From: Thalassobellus sp050294475
Lineage (GTDB): Bacteria > Bacteroidota > Bacteroidia > Flavobacteriales > Flavobacteriaceae
Direction of reading: 5' to 3'
DNA length: 64,000 nt
Assembly: GCA_050294475.1 (NCBI GenBank)
Contig: JBNKOE010000022.1
Coordinates: 1-64,000 of the forward strand
The notes beneath the pieces were generated by a model. The model saw only the letters and a list, made by a program, of their open reading frames with translations, was not told the origin of the DNA and did no database searches. Position 1 is the first letter of the stretch. The number at the start of each line of letters is the position of its first letter. Position numbers and translations under genes: made by a program. Positions 8,708-17,652 of the stretch are shown here, piece after piece.

Positions 8708-9136
8708 ATGTCATTATCTAAAGAAGACATTTTAGAGCAAGCCAACAAAGTGAGTAAAAATACCTTAATGGAAACCTTAAACATTGAGATGGTTGATTAT
8801 GGTGATAATTTTTTAGTAGCAAGAATGCCAGTGAATTCTAGAGTGTATCAACCAGATGGTGTGTTACATGGAGGAGCTACGGCAGCTTTAGCAGAAAGTG
8901 TTGGTAGTTTTGCATCGCATATTTTTATTGATACTGAGACGTTTTTTGTGCGAGGTATAGAAATTACAGCGAACCATTTAAAGAGCGTTAGTGAGGGTTT
9001 TGTATATGCAAAAGCAACTTTTATTCATAAAGGCAGAACGACTCAACTATTAGATATTAGAGTTACCGATGATGCCGATAATTTAATTTCGGTTTGTAAA
9101 TTATCTACTATTTCGTTACCAAAAAAAAGTAGTTAA
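8708..9136 (+). CDS. menI: Hotdog-fold acyl-CoA thioesterase, likely DHNA-CoA thioesterase
   Basis: The 142-aa PaaI-type hotdog protein has the motif GVLHGGATAALAESVGSFAS, with the Glu catalytic residue in the central helix, and SEGFVYAKATFIHKGRTTQL. It lies directly before the isochorismate synthase gene, with a TAATG stop/start overlap, and menD follows. That context makes hydrolysis of 1,4-dihydroxy-2-naphthoyl-CoA (MenI role) the best guess. By sequence alone it is only a PaaI thioesterase. Confidence 0.8.
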   Translation: MSLSKEDILEQANKVSKNTLMETLNIEMVDYGDNFLVARMPVNSRVYQPDGVLHGGATAALAESVGSFASHIFIDTETFFVRGIEITANHLKSVSEGFVYAKATFIHKGRTTQLLDIRVTDDADNLISVCKLSTISLPKKSS

Positions 9137-10251
9137 TGATTCCTAACGATTTTTTTAAACGTATTGAATCTCAATACAATCAAGGCTTACCTTTTGTTGT
9201 TTATAAAAAACCTAATGAAATTAAGGTTACTAGTATACTTCAAAATACAGACGATTTAATTTTTGCTAAAGATTTTACCGAAAAAGGATTTGTTTTTTCG
9301 CCGTTTGATAATGCCGAGAAAACAGTTTTAATGCCTTTAGAAGGAGCCGAGGTTTTGAGAATAAATGGGGCTATTCCTTTTGAAGCAGCAATTCAATCGA
9401 TACAGCAAATAACTTCAACAGATTCAAGAGATTTTCATATCAATCTTGTAAACAAAGGTGTAGAAGCTATAGAAGATAATCAGTTTAAAAAAGTGGTGTT
9501 ATCTAGAACAGAAAGTGTTCAACTTGAAGAAACAAATCCTATTTCAATATTTAAAAAGTTACTAAATAAATATACATCAGCATTTGTGTATTGCTGGTAT
9601 CATCCTAAAGTAGGATTGTGGTTAGGTGCTACACCAGAAACATTAGTAAAAATTGAAGGTACTCAGTTTTCTATTATGGCATTGGCAGGTACGCAAGACT
9701 ATAAAGGCACTTTAGATGTGGTTTGGCAAGAGAAGGAACTACAAGAACAAAAATTTGTTACCGATTTTATTGTTGATAGTTTAAAAAATACGGCAGATCA
9801 TTTAAAAAAATCGGAAATAGAAACTGTAAAAGCGGGCAATTTATTGCATTTAAAAACTATGATTTCTGCTCGGTTAAAACCAAATGTTTCTTTAAAGGAT
9901 GTTATAACTAGCATTCATCCTACACCTGCAGTTTGTGGCTTACCAAAACAAGAAGCTAAATCATTTATTATAAAAAATGAAAACTATAAACGAGAATTTT
10001 ATACTGGCTTTTTAGGCGAATTAAATTTAGATGTTATTAGTGCACCACGTTCTGGAAAGCGAAATATTGAAAATAGAGCTTATGCAATAACCAAAAAAAG
10101 CACACAGCTTTATGTTAACTTGCGTTGTATGCAGGTAAAAGACAATATTGCTATTATTTATGTTGGAGGCGGTGTTACTAAAAGCTCTAATGCAGAAAGT
10201 GAGTGGGAGGAAACTGTCTCGAAATCTCAGGTAATTAAAAGCATTTTGTAA
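9136..10251 (+). CDS. menF: Isochorismate synthase
   Basis: The 371-aa chorismate-binding enzyme has the C-terminal core motifs LGATPETLV, IMALAGTQDY, IHPTPAVCGLPK and REFYTGFLGE, which hold the Mg2+ and chorismate residues. It converts chorismate to isochorismate for menaquinone synthesis. Its ATG uses the last A of the menI stop (TAATG), so translation is coupled. menD follows after 50 bp. The isochorismate role rests on the menD neighbour, since siderophore-type EntC proteins share this fold. Confidence 0.92.
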   Translation: MIPNDFFKRIESQYNQGLPFVVYKKPNEIKVTSILQNTDDLIFAKDFTEKGFVFSPFDNAEKTVLMPLEGAEVLRINGAIPFEAAIQSIQQITSTDSRDFHINLVNKGVEAIEDNQFKKVVLSRTESVQLEETNPISIFKKLLNKYTSAFVYCWYHPKVGLWLGATPETLVKIEGTQFSIMALAGTQDYKGTLDVVWQEKELQEQKFVTDFIVDSLKNTADHLKKSEIETVKAGNLLHLKTMISARLKPNVSLKDVITSIHPTPAVCGLPKQEAKSFIIKNENYKREFYTGFLGELNLDVISAPRSGKRNIENRAYAITKKSTQLYVNLRCMQVKDNIAIIYVGGGVTKSSNAESEWEETVSKSQVIKSIL

Positions 10252-10301
10252 TTAGGGTATTTACTAGGCTATTATTACTTTTACGTTTTGATTAAAAGTA
10301 T

Positions 10302-12062
10302 ATGATTTATCCTAAAATTCCACTTGCACAAACCGTTATTCAGCTTTGTAAAGCAAAAGGAATACAACATATAGTTATTTCTCCAGGAAGTAGAAATGCA
10401 CCTTTAACCATAGGTTTTACAAACGATTCTTATTTTTCATGTTATAGTGTTGTAGATGAGCGTTGTGCTGCTTTTTTTGCATTAGGAATTGCTCAGCAAA
10501 TTAATAAACCAACTGCTGTTGTTTGTACATCAGGGAGCGCACTTTTAAATTATTATCCAGCAGTTGCCGAAGCTTTTTATAGCAATATTCCGTTAGTGGT
10601 ATTGTCGGCAGATAGACCCAAACATTTAATTGGTATTGGTGACGGACAGACCATTAATCAAAAAAATGTTTTTGAGAATCATATTTTATATTCTGCAAAT
10701 TTAAAACTCGATTTAAAAGACGAAAATAATATTCATGGTAATGAAGAATTACCAATCATGAAAAATTTAGAGGATAAACTTGAGCGGTTATTAGGCTTGC
10801 AAAAAAATATTCAAACCTTTAATGAAGAAGAAATTAATACAGCTATAAATTTTTCAAATATAAAAAAGGGTCCTGTTCATATTAATATTCCATTTGATGA
10901 ACCGCTTTATGAAATGGTTGATAAATTAAGCGTATCTCCCAAGGCAACAATGTCAACTATAAAAGAAAAGGAGATAGAAAATCATGTTGTTTTAGAATGT
11001 GTAGAAGATTGGAGTACAGCCACTAAAAAAATGATTTTAGTTGGTGTTAATCAACCTAATGAAATTGAAAAAAAATGGTTAGATGAATTTATTAAAGATG
11101 ATAGCGTTATTGTGCTTACAGAAACCACTTCAAATCTTCATGACACAAGTTTTTTTCCTAGTATCGATCAAATTATTGCCCCTTTATCAGAAGAAGAAAA
11201 AAAACAATTACAACCCGATATTCTTTTAACCTTTGGCGGATTAATTGTTTCAAAAAAAATAAAACAATTATTAAGAAAGTATCAACCTAAACAACATTGG
11301 CATATTGATGAGAAAACAGCAAATGATACTTTTTTCTGTTTAAACAATCATATAGAATCTACTCCTAATACGTTTTTTAAAGCTTTTTTACCAAAAATAA
11401 CGCATTATGTTAAGAGTGATTATAAAGCTTATTGGACAGCTGTAAAACAAAATAGGTTATTAAAACATAAACAGTATTTAAAACAAATAGTTTATAGTGA
11501 TTTTAAAGTTTTTGATGAAATTTTTAAAGCTATTCCTAACCAGTATCTTTTACAAATTGGTAATAGTTCTGCTATTAGGTATTCACAGTTATTTAAAATT
11601 AATAAAACGCTTGAAGTCTTTTGTAATAGAGGAACCAGTGGTATTGATGGAAGCACTTCTACAGCAATAGGATGTGCAGTAGCTAATAAAAAACCAACTG
11701 TTTTTGTTACAGGCGATTTAAGTTTTTTATACGATAGTAATGCTCTGTGGAATAATTATATTCCTAATAATTTTAGAATCATTGTTATAAATAATCAGGG
11801 TGGTGGTATTTTTAGAATATTACCAGGACATAAAAACACCGAGAATTTTGATACCTATTTTGAAACCAATCATAGTTTAACAGCAGAACATTTATGCAAA
11901 ATGTATGGTTTTGAATATTCTGAAATATCTAACGAATTATCTTTAGAGACTAATTTGAAATCCTTTTTTACAAAAAGTACAAAACCAAAACTATTAGAGA
12001 TTTTTACGCCAAAGCATTTAAATGATGAAGTGCTTTTAAACTATTTTAAGTTTATTAAATAA
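10302..12062 (+). CDS. menD: SEPHCHC synthase MenD (thiamine-diphosphate enzyme)
   Basis: The 586-aa protein has the MenD motifs SPGSRNAPLTIGF, VDERCAAFFALGIAQ (catalytic Glu of ThDP enzymes), TSGSALLNYYPAVAEA and SADRP. At the C-terminus it has the ThDP-binding GDLSFLYDSNAL and NNQGGGIFRILPG. It joins 2-oxoglutarate and isochorismate to make SEPHCHC, the first committed step to menaquinone. It is the third gene of the menI-menF-menD unit. Length is slightly over the usual 550-560 residues. Confidence 0.96.
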   Translation: MIYPKIPLAQTVIQLCKAKGIQHIVISPGSRNAPLTIGFTNDSYFSCYSVVDERCAAFFALGIAQQINKPTAVVCTSGSALLNYYPAVAEAFYSNIPLVVLSADRPKHLIGIGDGQTINQKNVFENHILYSANLKLDLKDENNIHGNEELPIMKNLEDKLERLLGLQKNIQTFNEEEINTAINFSNIKKGPVHINIPFDEPLYEMVDKLSVSPKATMSTIKEKEIENHVVLECVEDWSTATKKMILVGVNQPNEIEKKWLDEFIKDDSVIVLTETTSNLHDTSFFPSIDQIIAPLSEEEKKQLQPDILLTFGGLIVSKKIKQLLRKYQPKQHWHIDEKTANDTFFCLNNHIESTPNTFFKAFLPKITHYVKSDYKAYWTAVKQNRLLKHKQYLKQIVYSDFKVFDEIFKAIPNQYLLQIGNSSAIRYSQLFKINKTLEVFCNRGTSGIDGSTSTAIGCAVANKKPTVFVTGDLSFLYDSNALWNNYIPNNFRIIVINNQGGGIFRILPGHKNTENFDTYFETNHSLTAEHLCKMYGFEYSEISNELSLETNLKSFFTKSTKPKLLEIFTPKHLNDEVLLNYFKFIK

Positions 12063-12162
12063 AATGTGACTTATCATTATTTTATGTGTCTAAAAAATAG
12101 TTATCTTTAAAACAGTTATTAATTTAAAGTATTTATAAACATATTAAAAACAACAAATTATT

Positions 12163-12501
12163 ATGAGTAAACGTGATGAGCTAATAGCAAAGTATGCAGC
12201 AGACTTAAAAGACAAATGCGGTATTACAGCAGATATGGATTTACTAACAAAAGTAACTATTGGTTGTGGTCCATCAATTTATAATGCCGATTCTTCAACA
12301 GTTTCAGGTTCAGATGAATCAGAGTTAGCTACAGTAAAAAATAATTTCTTAATTAAAAAATTAGGATTAAAAGATAGTGCAGATTTAGATAAAGGTATTG
12401 AGGCAGTTATGGAAACTTACGGAAAATCAAATCGTAATAAATATAGAGCAGTTGTTTATTATTTATTAACTAAGCATTTTAAAAAAGAGTCTGTTTATTA
12501 A
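12163..12501 (+). CDS. DUF2853 family protein
   Basis: The 112-aa soluble acidic/basic mixed protein has the family pattern KRDELIAKYAADLKDKCG, then VTIGCGPSIYNADSSTVSGSD, ELATVKNNFLIKKLG and the C-terminal NKYRAVVYYLLTKHF. This matches the DUF2853 family of small proteins of unknown function that is widespread in Bacteroidota. It is followed by a terminator. Confidence 0.85.
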   Translation: MSKRDELIAKYAADLKDKCGITADMDLLTKVTIGCGPSIYNADSSTVSGSDESELATVKNNFLIKKLGLKDSADLDKGIEAVMETYGKSNRNKYRAVVYYLLTKHFKKESVY

Positions 12502-12525
12502 TTTATTAATAGCATTATATATAAG

Positions 12526-12558
12526 AAAGCGTTACAATTATTGTAGCGCTTTTGTTTT
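12526..12558 (+). terminator. Terminator after the DUF2853 gene
   Basis: AAAGCGTTACAA pairs with TTGTAGCGCTTT (one G-T wobble), followed by TGTTTTT. It overlaps the -33 region of the next promoter. Confidence 0.75.
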
Positions 12559-12583
12559 TCAAAAACTAATATCATTACCTTTG
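12552..12583 (+). promoter_or_regulatory. Promoter TTG-N21-TACCTTTG almost touching a start codon
   Basis: A TTG at 12552-12554 and an exact -7 box TACCTTTG at 12576-12583 are separated by 21 bp. The ATG of the S1-domain gene is at 12588, only 4 bp after the box. Transcription should start at or next to the ATG, which would give a leaderless mRNA. Confidence 0.6.
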
Positions 12584-12587
12584 CCAA

Positions 12588-13418
12588 ATGATACATTTAG
12601 GAGAGATAAATACATTAGAAATACTTCGTGAAACAGATCACGGAGCTTATTTAGTTGATGATGAAGATAATCAAGTACTATTACCAAATAGATATGTTCC
12701 TAAGGAATTTAAAATTTGGGAAAAGCTTGAAGTTTTTGTGTATTTAGATAATGAACAGCGCCCAGTTGCAACTACAGATATGCCATATATTAAGCGTGGT
12801 GAATTTGCTTTATTACGTTGCAATGAAGTAACAGAACATGGCGCGTTTTTAGATTGGGGATTGGTTAAAGAATTATTTTGTCCGTTTAAAGAGCAAGCCT
12901 TTAAAATGAAACCAGGTGGCTGGTATTTAGTACATTGTTATTTAGATGAAAAAACTGAAAGATTAGTTGCTTCAAGTAAAACCAATCGTTTTTTAGATAA
13001 TAAAGAGTTAACAGTTGCTCAGTTTGATGAAGTTGATTTAATTGTTTCTCATCCATCAGATATTGGGATGAATGTTATTGTAAATAAAACCCATTTAGGT
13101 TTAATTTATAAAGATCAAATTTTTTCAGATATTAGTGTAGGCGATAAGTTAAAAGGTATTGTTAAAAAAATACGTCCAGGAAATAAATTAGATATTGGTT
13201 TAGGGAAAATAGGGTATAGAAATATTGAACCCAATGCCGAACGTATTATGCATGAATTACATGATAATGACGGTTACTTAAGTCTTAACGATAAATCTAG
13301 TCCAGAAGCCATTAAAGAAGTGCTTCAAATGAGTAAGAAGAACTTTAAAAAAGCAATAGGAGCTTTATATAAACAAAAGGAAATAGAAATTAAATCAGAT
13401 GGTATTTACTTGGTTTAA
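12588..13418 (+). CDS. CvfB-like S1 RNA-binding protein
   Basis: The 276-aa protein has three S1-type OB folds in a row: LEILRETDHGAYLVDDEDNQVLLP, then EFALLRCNEVTEHGAFLDWG, and NVIVNKTHLGLIYKDQIFSDI with GDKLKGIVKKIRPGNKLDIGL. A C-terminal winged helix follows (SPEAIKEVLQMSKKNFKKAIGALYKQKEIEI). This is the layout of CvfB, an RNA-binding regulator of gene expression. It is co-directional with, but transcribed separately from, the DUF2853 gene. The 3' end overlaps the convergent gene by 24 bp. Confidence 0.9.
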   Translation: MIHLGEINTLEILRETDHGAYLVDDEDNQVLLPNRYVPKEFKIWEKLEVFVYLDNEQRPVATTDMPYIKRGEFALLRCNEVTEHGAFLDWGLVKELFCPFKEQAFKMKPGGWYLVHCYLDEKTERLVASSKTNRFLDNKELTVAQFDEVDLIVSHPSDIGMNVIVNKTHLGLIYKDQIFSDISVGDKLKGIVKKIRPGNKLDIGLGKIGYRNIEPNAERIMHELHDNDGYLSLNDKSSPEAIKEVLQMSKKNFKKAIGALYKQKEIEIKSDGIYLV

Positions 13419-13817
13419 TTTCAAAGTGTTTTCAACCCAAGAAATGGCGTCATCTATTGATTGAAAATTCTTTTTATTGAATTTAAAAAAATGATTTTCA
13501 ATATTAAATACTTTTTCAGCTAAAGGGTTATATGTAACAGTTGCATACGCTTTAAGATTAGAGCCATTTAAATAAAATTTTGGAGCATCAGTAAGTACTA
13601 TAGCATAAGAATTTATTCTGTTGCTTATAAAACCAAACTCTTTATCTCCAAAATGCTCTTTAAGTAAAGGTCTGTATTTGCTTAGACTTTCAAAATCTAT
13701 AGTAACACCGTCGTTAAATTCGGCAACCACAAATTTTTCAAAGAAGAATAAGGTTCCCAAACCAATGTCTTTTTTGCTTTTCAGATTTTTATATATAGGG
13801 CATTCAGTAATAGACAT
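13395..13817 (-). CDS. Conserved hypothetical protein, STAS-like shape
   Basis: The 140-aa soluble protein has no signal peptide. I do not recognise a named family with certainty. It has alternating strands and helices (FFFEKFVVAEFNDGVTIDFE, SLSKYRPLLKEHFGDKEFGFISNRINSYAI) like the SpoIIAA/STAS-fold proteins found in Flavobacteriia. It converges on the S1-domain gene with a 24-bp overlap, so the two may interfere by antisense transcription. Confidence 0.55.
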   Translation of the reverse strand: MSITECPIYKNLKSKKDIGLGTLFFFEKFVVAEFNDGVTIDFESLSKYRPLLKEHFGDKEFGFISNRINSYAIVLTDAPKFYLNGSNLKAYATVTYNPLAEKVFNIENHFFKFNKKNFQSIDDAISWVENTLKLNQVNTI

Positions 13818-14100
13818 TTTACTTTTTTTTTGGGGTATGCAAATATACTATGCTTGAATAATATGTTTGCATATTGCTTTAATTTTTATCAAAACAGCAA
13901 TTTTTACAAAGAATTTTTTGGTTATTATAAATTATTATGGCTTAAGATTATTAGTTAGTTGTGAAATTGATTTTTTTTCTAGTATTTTCATAATATATAA
14001 ATGTGTGTAATCGATTGTAAATTGACTAAAAAGAGTCATTTAATGACAATTGTTTTACTTTATTGTTGAATTTATATAGCACATAGCAATAACTATTTTC

Positions 14101-14108
14101 TATTTTTG
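14101..14108 (+). promoter_or_regulatory. -7 box TATTTTTG of mnmE, 4 bp from the ATG
   Basis: It is an exact TAnnTTTG match with only CTTT between the box and the ATG at 14113. A leaderless or near-leaderless transcript is implied. No TTG is seen at a good distance upstream. Confidence 0.5.
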
Positions 14109-14112
14109 CTTT

Positions 14113-15510
14113 ATGATTCATAAAGACACCATAGTAGCATTAGCAACACCTTCTGGAGCGGGTGCAATTGCCATAATAAGATTATCTGGAGCAGAAGCTA
14201 TTGCTATGGCAGATAGTTGTTTTCAATCTGTTAAAACTAAAAAATTACTTAGCAGTCAAAAAACTCATACTATTCATTTGGGACATATTATTGATGGAAG
14301 TAAAACTATTGATGAAGTTTTAGTATCTGTTTTTAAAAATCCAAACTCTTATACTGGCGAAAATGTGGTGGAAATATCTTGCCATGGTTCTAATTATATT
14401 CAACAAGAAATTATTCAATTATTTCTTCGTAAAGGTTGTAGAATGGCAACTCCAGGAGAGTTTACACTACGTGCGTTTTTAAATGGTAAGTTAGATTTAA
14501 GTCAAGCAGAAGCTGTAGCCGATTTAATTTCTAGTGATAATGAAGCATCCCATCAAATTGCTATGCAGCAAATGCGAGGTGGTTTTTCATCTGAAATAGC
14601 GAAATTACGTGAAGAACTTTTAAATTTTGCTTCGCTAATAGAACTTGAATTAGATTTTGCAGAGGAAGATGTGGAGTTTGCAGATAGAAGTCAGTTTAAA
14701 GAATTGTTAGAGCGCATCAGTTTTGTTCTAAAGCGATTAATCGATTCGTTTGCAGTAGGTAATGTTATTAAAAATGGTATTCCTGTTGCTATTGTTGGAG
14801 AACCTAATGTTGGGAAATCGACACTTTTAAATGCTTTATTAAATGAAGAACGTGCTATTGTTTCTGAAATAGCAGGAACTACCAGAGATACTATTGAAGA
14901 TGAAATATCAATAGGAGGGATTGGATTCAGGTTTATTGATACAGCAGGTATTCGTGAAACTAAAGATGTAGTTGAAAGTATAGGAATTAAAAAAACTTTT
15001 GAAAAAATAGATCAAGCACAAGTAGTAGTATTTCTTGCTGATAGTAATAATTTTAAAGAAGATGTGTTTATCAATTCATTTAAGATTGAAATTGAAAAAA
15101 TTAAGAATAAATATCCATTAAAGCCTCTATTAATTGTTGCCAATAAGGTTGATAAATTAGATGGAAATCAAATAAAATTAATAAAAAAAGAGATTCCCCA
15201 GATTCATTTTTTATCTGCAAAAAAAGGCATTGGCGTAGACGAATTAAAAGATAAGCTTTTAAGTTTTGTAAATACTGGTGCGTTAAGAAATAATGATACT
15301 ATTATAACTAATTCAAGACATTACGATTCTTTATTGAAAGCGTTGGATGAAATTAATAAAGTTAAGCAAGGATTAGAATCGGGGTTATCTGGAGACTTAA
15401 TGGCTATAGATATTCGTCAGGCATTATACTACTTTGGAGAAATTACTGGTGAAATTACTAATGATGATTTATTAGGTAATATTTTTGCTAATTTCTGCAT
15501 CGGTAAATAG
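14113..15510 (+). CDS. mnmE: tRNA uridine-5-carboxymethylaminomethyl modification GTPase MnmE
   Basis: The 465-aa protein has the N-terminal folate-binding domain (DTIVALATPSGAGAIAIIRLSG), a helical domain and an inserted G domain. The G motifs are GEPNVGKST (G1), GTTRDT (G2), DTAGI (G3) and NKVD (G4). The C-terminus is the conserved FCIGK, whose Cys is needed for function. With MnmG it modifies the wobble uridine of several tRNAs. The gene is intact, but its last codons are the left attachment site of an integrated element, so its 3' end was replaced at integration without harm. Confidence 0.97.
   Translation: MIHKDTIVALATPSGAGAIAIIRLSGAEAIAMADSCFQSVKTKKLLSSQKTHTIHLGHIIDGSKTIDEVLVSVFKNPNSYTGENVVEISCHGSNYIQQEIIQLFLRKGCRMATPGEFTLRAFLNGKLDLSQAEAVADLISSDNEASHQIAMQQMRGGFSSEIAKLREELLNFASLIELELDFAEEDVEFADRSQFKELLERISFVLKRLIDSFAVGNVIKNGIPVAIVGEPNVGKSTLLNALLNEERAIVSEIAGTTRDTIEDEISIGGIGFRFIDTAGIRETKDVVESIGIKKTFEKIDQAQVVVFLADSNNFKEDVFINSFKIEIEKIKNKYPLKPLLIVANKVDKLDGNQIKLIKKEIPQIHFLSAKKGIGVDELKDKLLSFVNTGALRNNDTIITNSRHYDSLLKALDEINKVKQGLESGLSGDLMAIDIRQALYYFGEITGEITNDDLLGNIFANFCIGK
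15493..15510 (+). other. attL: 3' end of mnmE (FCIGK-stop) used as integration site
   Basis: The codons TTC TGC ATC GGT AAA TAG end the intact mnmE. The same coding end (TGT ATC GGn AAr stop) recurs with silent changes at 48263-48277 and 51660-51674. The island recombinase gene begins 170 bp to the right, so this is the left junction. The silent differences mean that the crossover lies in the conserved part, TGYATCGG. Confidence 0.75.
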
Positions 15511-15627
15511 ATAATCATTTTTTCTGATTTCATTTGGTTTTAAATAACTGTAAATCAAATGATTGTTAATAACTTTTAAAGTTTTGTTTTCCTAAGCTTT
15601 GCTATTTTAGTACTTTTATTACATCTA

Positions 15628-15641
15628 ATTTACACCTCAAA
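15628..15641 (+). repeat. Arm-site repeat ATTTACACCTCAAA, left copy
   Basis: It is an exact 14-bp match to 48212-48225 at the right end of element 1. It lies between attL and the recombinase gene. Confidence 0.6.
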
Positions 15642-15646
15642 ATTGA

Positions 15647-15669
15647 TTTTTACACCTGAGGTGTAAAAA
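15647..15669. promoter_or_regulatory. Palindrome TTTACACCTgAGGTGTAAA upstream of the recombinase
   Basis: A perfect inverted repeat with a single central base (extended by two T/A pairs on each side) ends 11 bp before the recombinase ATG. It shares TTTACACCT with the arm repeat just upstream. It may be both a recombinase binding site and an autorepression operator. Confidence 0.55.
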
Positions 15670-15680
15670 ATGCATCTCTT

Positions 15681-16838
15681 ATGAAAATACATCTAAGAAA
15701 GAAAAAACTTAAAAGCGGTAAGACTAGCCTATATATTGAATACTATAAAGGACATAAAATTACTCCTGAAGGAAAGATTAAGCATATTCGAGAATTTGAA
15801 TACCTAGAACTCTATTTGGTTACAAATCCAAAATCAGCGAATGAAAAAAGAAAAAATACTGAACAACTCGAATTGGCAGATCAAATATTGGCTATTAGAA
15901 AAGCTGAAATTTATCAAGGAAAATATCAAATTCAAAATAGTTCTAAGGAGAAGCTAAATTTTATTGAATTTTATAATCTCAAAAAGGAGGAACGTTATCA
16001 AACAAAGGGGAATTATGACAATTGGGATGCTGCTCAAAAACATTTGGAACAATATTGCCCGGCTCATATTACTTTTAATGACATTGATGTTGATTTTATT
16101 AAAGGATATAAAAAATACTTAGATACAGTTGCAGTTACTAAAAGTCGCAAAAAATTATCTCAAAATACCAAGCACACTTACTTTAATAAATTCAAGGCTT
16201 GTTTGAATGCCGCATTTGATGAAGGTTATTTAAAAGAAAACTTGATGAAGAAGGTTAAAGGATTTTCAATGGGAGAATCAACTAGGGAATATCTTACCTC
16301 GGATGAACTTCAAAAGCTATCCCAAACTGACTGCACAATACCTTTGTTAAAACGTGCATTTCTTTTTTCTGCACTTACAGGAATTCGATGGTCTGACGTT
16401 AATAAGTTAAAATGGTCGGAAGTGCGGGAAGAAGGTAGAGATGATACAGGGAATGAAATTTTTCGAATTGTGTTTCAACAAAAGAAAACCGATGGAGTAG
16501 AGTATTTGTACATCTCAGAACAGGCTAGGGGGCTTTTGGGGGAACGAAAGGATCCTAAAGAACGTGTATTCAAGGGGCTTCGTTATAGTGCTCACATGAA
16601 CCTTCAGTTACTACGTTGGTGTATGTTTGCTGGAATTACCAAGCACATCACATTTCATTCGGCAAGACACACAAATGCGGTGCTACTATTGGAAAATGGA
16701 GCAGATATTTATACTGTGTCAAAACGCCTGGGACATAAAGAAATAAGAACAACCGAGATATATGCTAAAATCATAGACAAGAAAATGAAAGAGGCGGCTA
16801 ATTTGATTCCGAAATTGGAATTGGGTGAGATTGGGTGA
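15681..16838 (+). CDS. Tyrosine recombinase (integrase) of element 1
   Basis: The 385-aa protein has an N-terminal arm-binding and SAM-like core-binding domain (YKGHKITPEGKIKHIREFEYL; NTKHTYFNKFKACLNAAFDEGYL). The C-terminal catalytic domain has Arg in LTGIRWSDVNKLKW, the HxxR in FHSARH, His in RLGH and the nucleophile Tyr in RTTEIYAKI. It is the phage-integrase type typical of Bacteroidota elements. It integrates and, with the excisionase, excises element 1 at the 3' end of mnmE. It lies next to attL and reads inward. Confidence 0.94.
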   Translation: MKIHLRKKKLKSGKTSLYIEYYKGHKITPEGKIKHIREFEYLELYLVTNPKSANEKRKNTEQLELADQILAIRKAEIYQGKYQIQNSSKEKLNFIEFYNLKKEERYQTKGNYDNWDAAQKHLEQYCPAHITFNDIDVDFIKGYKKYLDTVAVTKSRKKLSQNTKHTYFNKFKACLNAAFDEGYLKENLMKKVKGFSMGESTREYLTSDELQKLSQTDCTIPLLKRAFLFSALTGIRWSDVNKLKWSEVREEGRDDTGNEIFRIVFQQKKTDGVEYLYISEQARGLLGERKDPKERVFKGLRYSAHMNLQLLRWCMFAGITKHITFHSARHTNAVLLLENGADIYTVSKRLGHKEIRTTEIYAKIIDKKMKEAANLIPKLELGEIG

Positions 16839-16924
16839 AATTTGATTAACTTTTTTTAGCCATTTGTAGGTTTGTGTCTCTAGTATTGGTTAATAATTAA
16901 AATCAACTTATATAAGGATAAGGA

Positions 16925-17203
16925 TTATTTTCTACCGCATAATTTTTTAAATTCGTCCCTCACATCTTCAAAAGTTGGAGCACCAATATTTGATATTTTT
17001 TTATAAGAATCTATTCCGTTATCGGTTGCCATTGAACTCCAAAAAAATTGTTCGACCTTTTCTGCACTTACTTGATTATTTAACCTCATTCTAGTTGCAT
17101 TTATTTTTCTTTTAATTGTTATGTCTGCATCAAGGTTCGTTTCTGCAGGAATTAATACTTTTTTTTCTAAGAATTCAATTAGTTCTTCTTTTGTAGCGTT
17201 CAT
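16925..17203 (-). CDS. Hypothetical protein, 92 aa
   Basis: This small soluble helical protein (MNATKEELIEFLEKKVL..., with TFEDVRDEFKKLCGRK at the end) belongs to no family I know. It is isolated on the minus strand, after the recombinase gene. Codon use is AT-rich like its neighbours. Treat it as element cargo. Confidence 0.5.
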   Translation of the reverse strand: MNATKEELIEFLEKKVLIPAETNLDADITIKRKINATRMRLNNQVSAEKVEQFFWSSMATDNGIDSYKKISNIGAPTFEDVRDEFKKLCGRK

Positions 17204-17358
17204 ATAATTTAGTTTTAAGTTACAGAATTAACCTTATTCTTCAAAAACAGGGTTGCATTTTAGAATGAAAAAAGCTTCCGAAAAAAAGGATAAACTGAGT
17301 TGTACGTAGGCTTTATATTTATGTTCATGTATTACTTTAGTCTGTAAGATTTAGTTTG

Positions 17359-17652
17359 TTAATATAATTCGATTTCCCAATCCTCATAAGGGGGTACTAC
17401 TTTAAAGTCAGAATCGCAATAAGAACGGATATAGTCAACTGCTCTTTTTTCTGCGTATTTTTTGTTTAGTACAGTTCCATTTTCGTCCATTTCAATAACA
17501 TTGGCAAAAATCGCAAAAGCTCTTTCAATTGCACTTGGTTCATTTCCAAATAATTCAAGGTAATTTATTCCCTCTAATTGATAATGAGTTCCACTTGCAA
17601 TGAAATATGAAAATGTTCTTAATGCTCCACAAAACGAATTACTTAATTTCAT
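17359..17652 (-). CDS. Small conserved hypothetical protein, possibly DUF7677-like
   Basis: The 97-aa soluble protein begins MKLSNSFCGALRTFSYFIASG and ends PPYEDWEIELY. The pattern (ALRTFSYFIASG, GNEPSAIERAFAIFANV, YIRSYCDSDFKV) resembles small stand-alone proteins often seen as single-gene cargo in islands. The family name is from memory and uncertain. It has its own short intergenic flanks with TACGTACAACG-like sequence on both sides (near 17312 and 17670). Confidence 0.5.
   Translation of the reverse strand: MKLSNSFCGALRTFSYFIASGTHYQLEGINYLELFGNEPSAIERAFAIFANVIEMDENGTVLNKKYAEKRAVDYIRSYCDSDFKVVPPYEDWEIELY

Noticed and set aside
15511..15680. tRNA gene as integration target
   Set aside because: No tRNA-like cloverleaf or T-loop sequence was seen here or elsewhere in the window. 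The duplicated sequence is the mnmE coding end.
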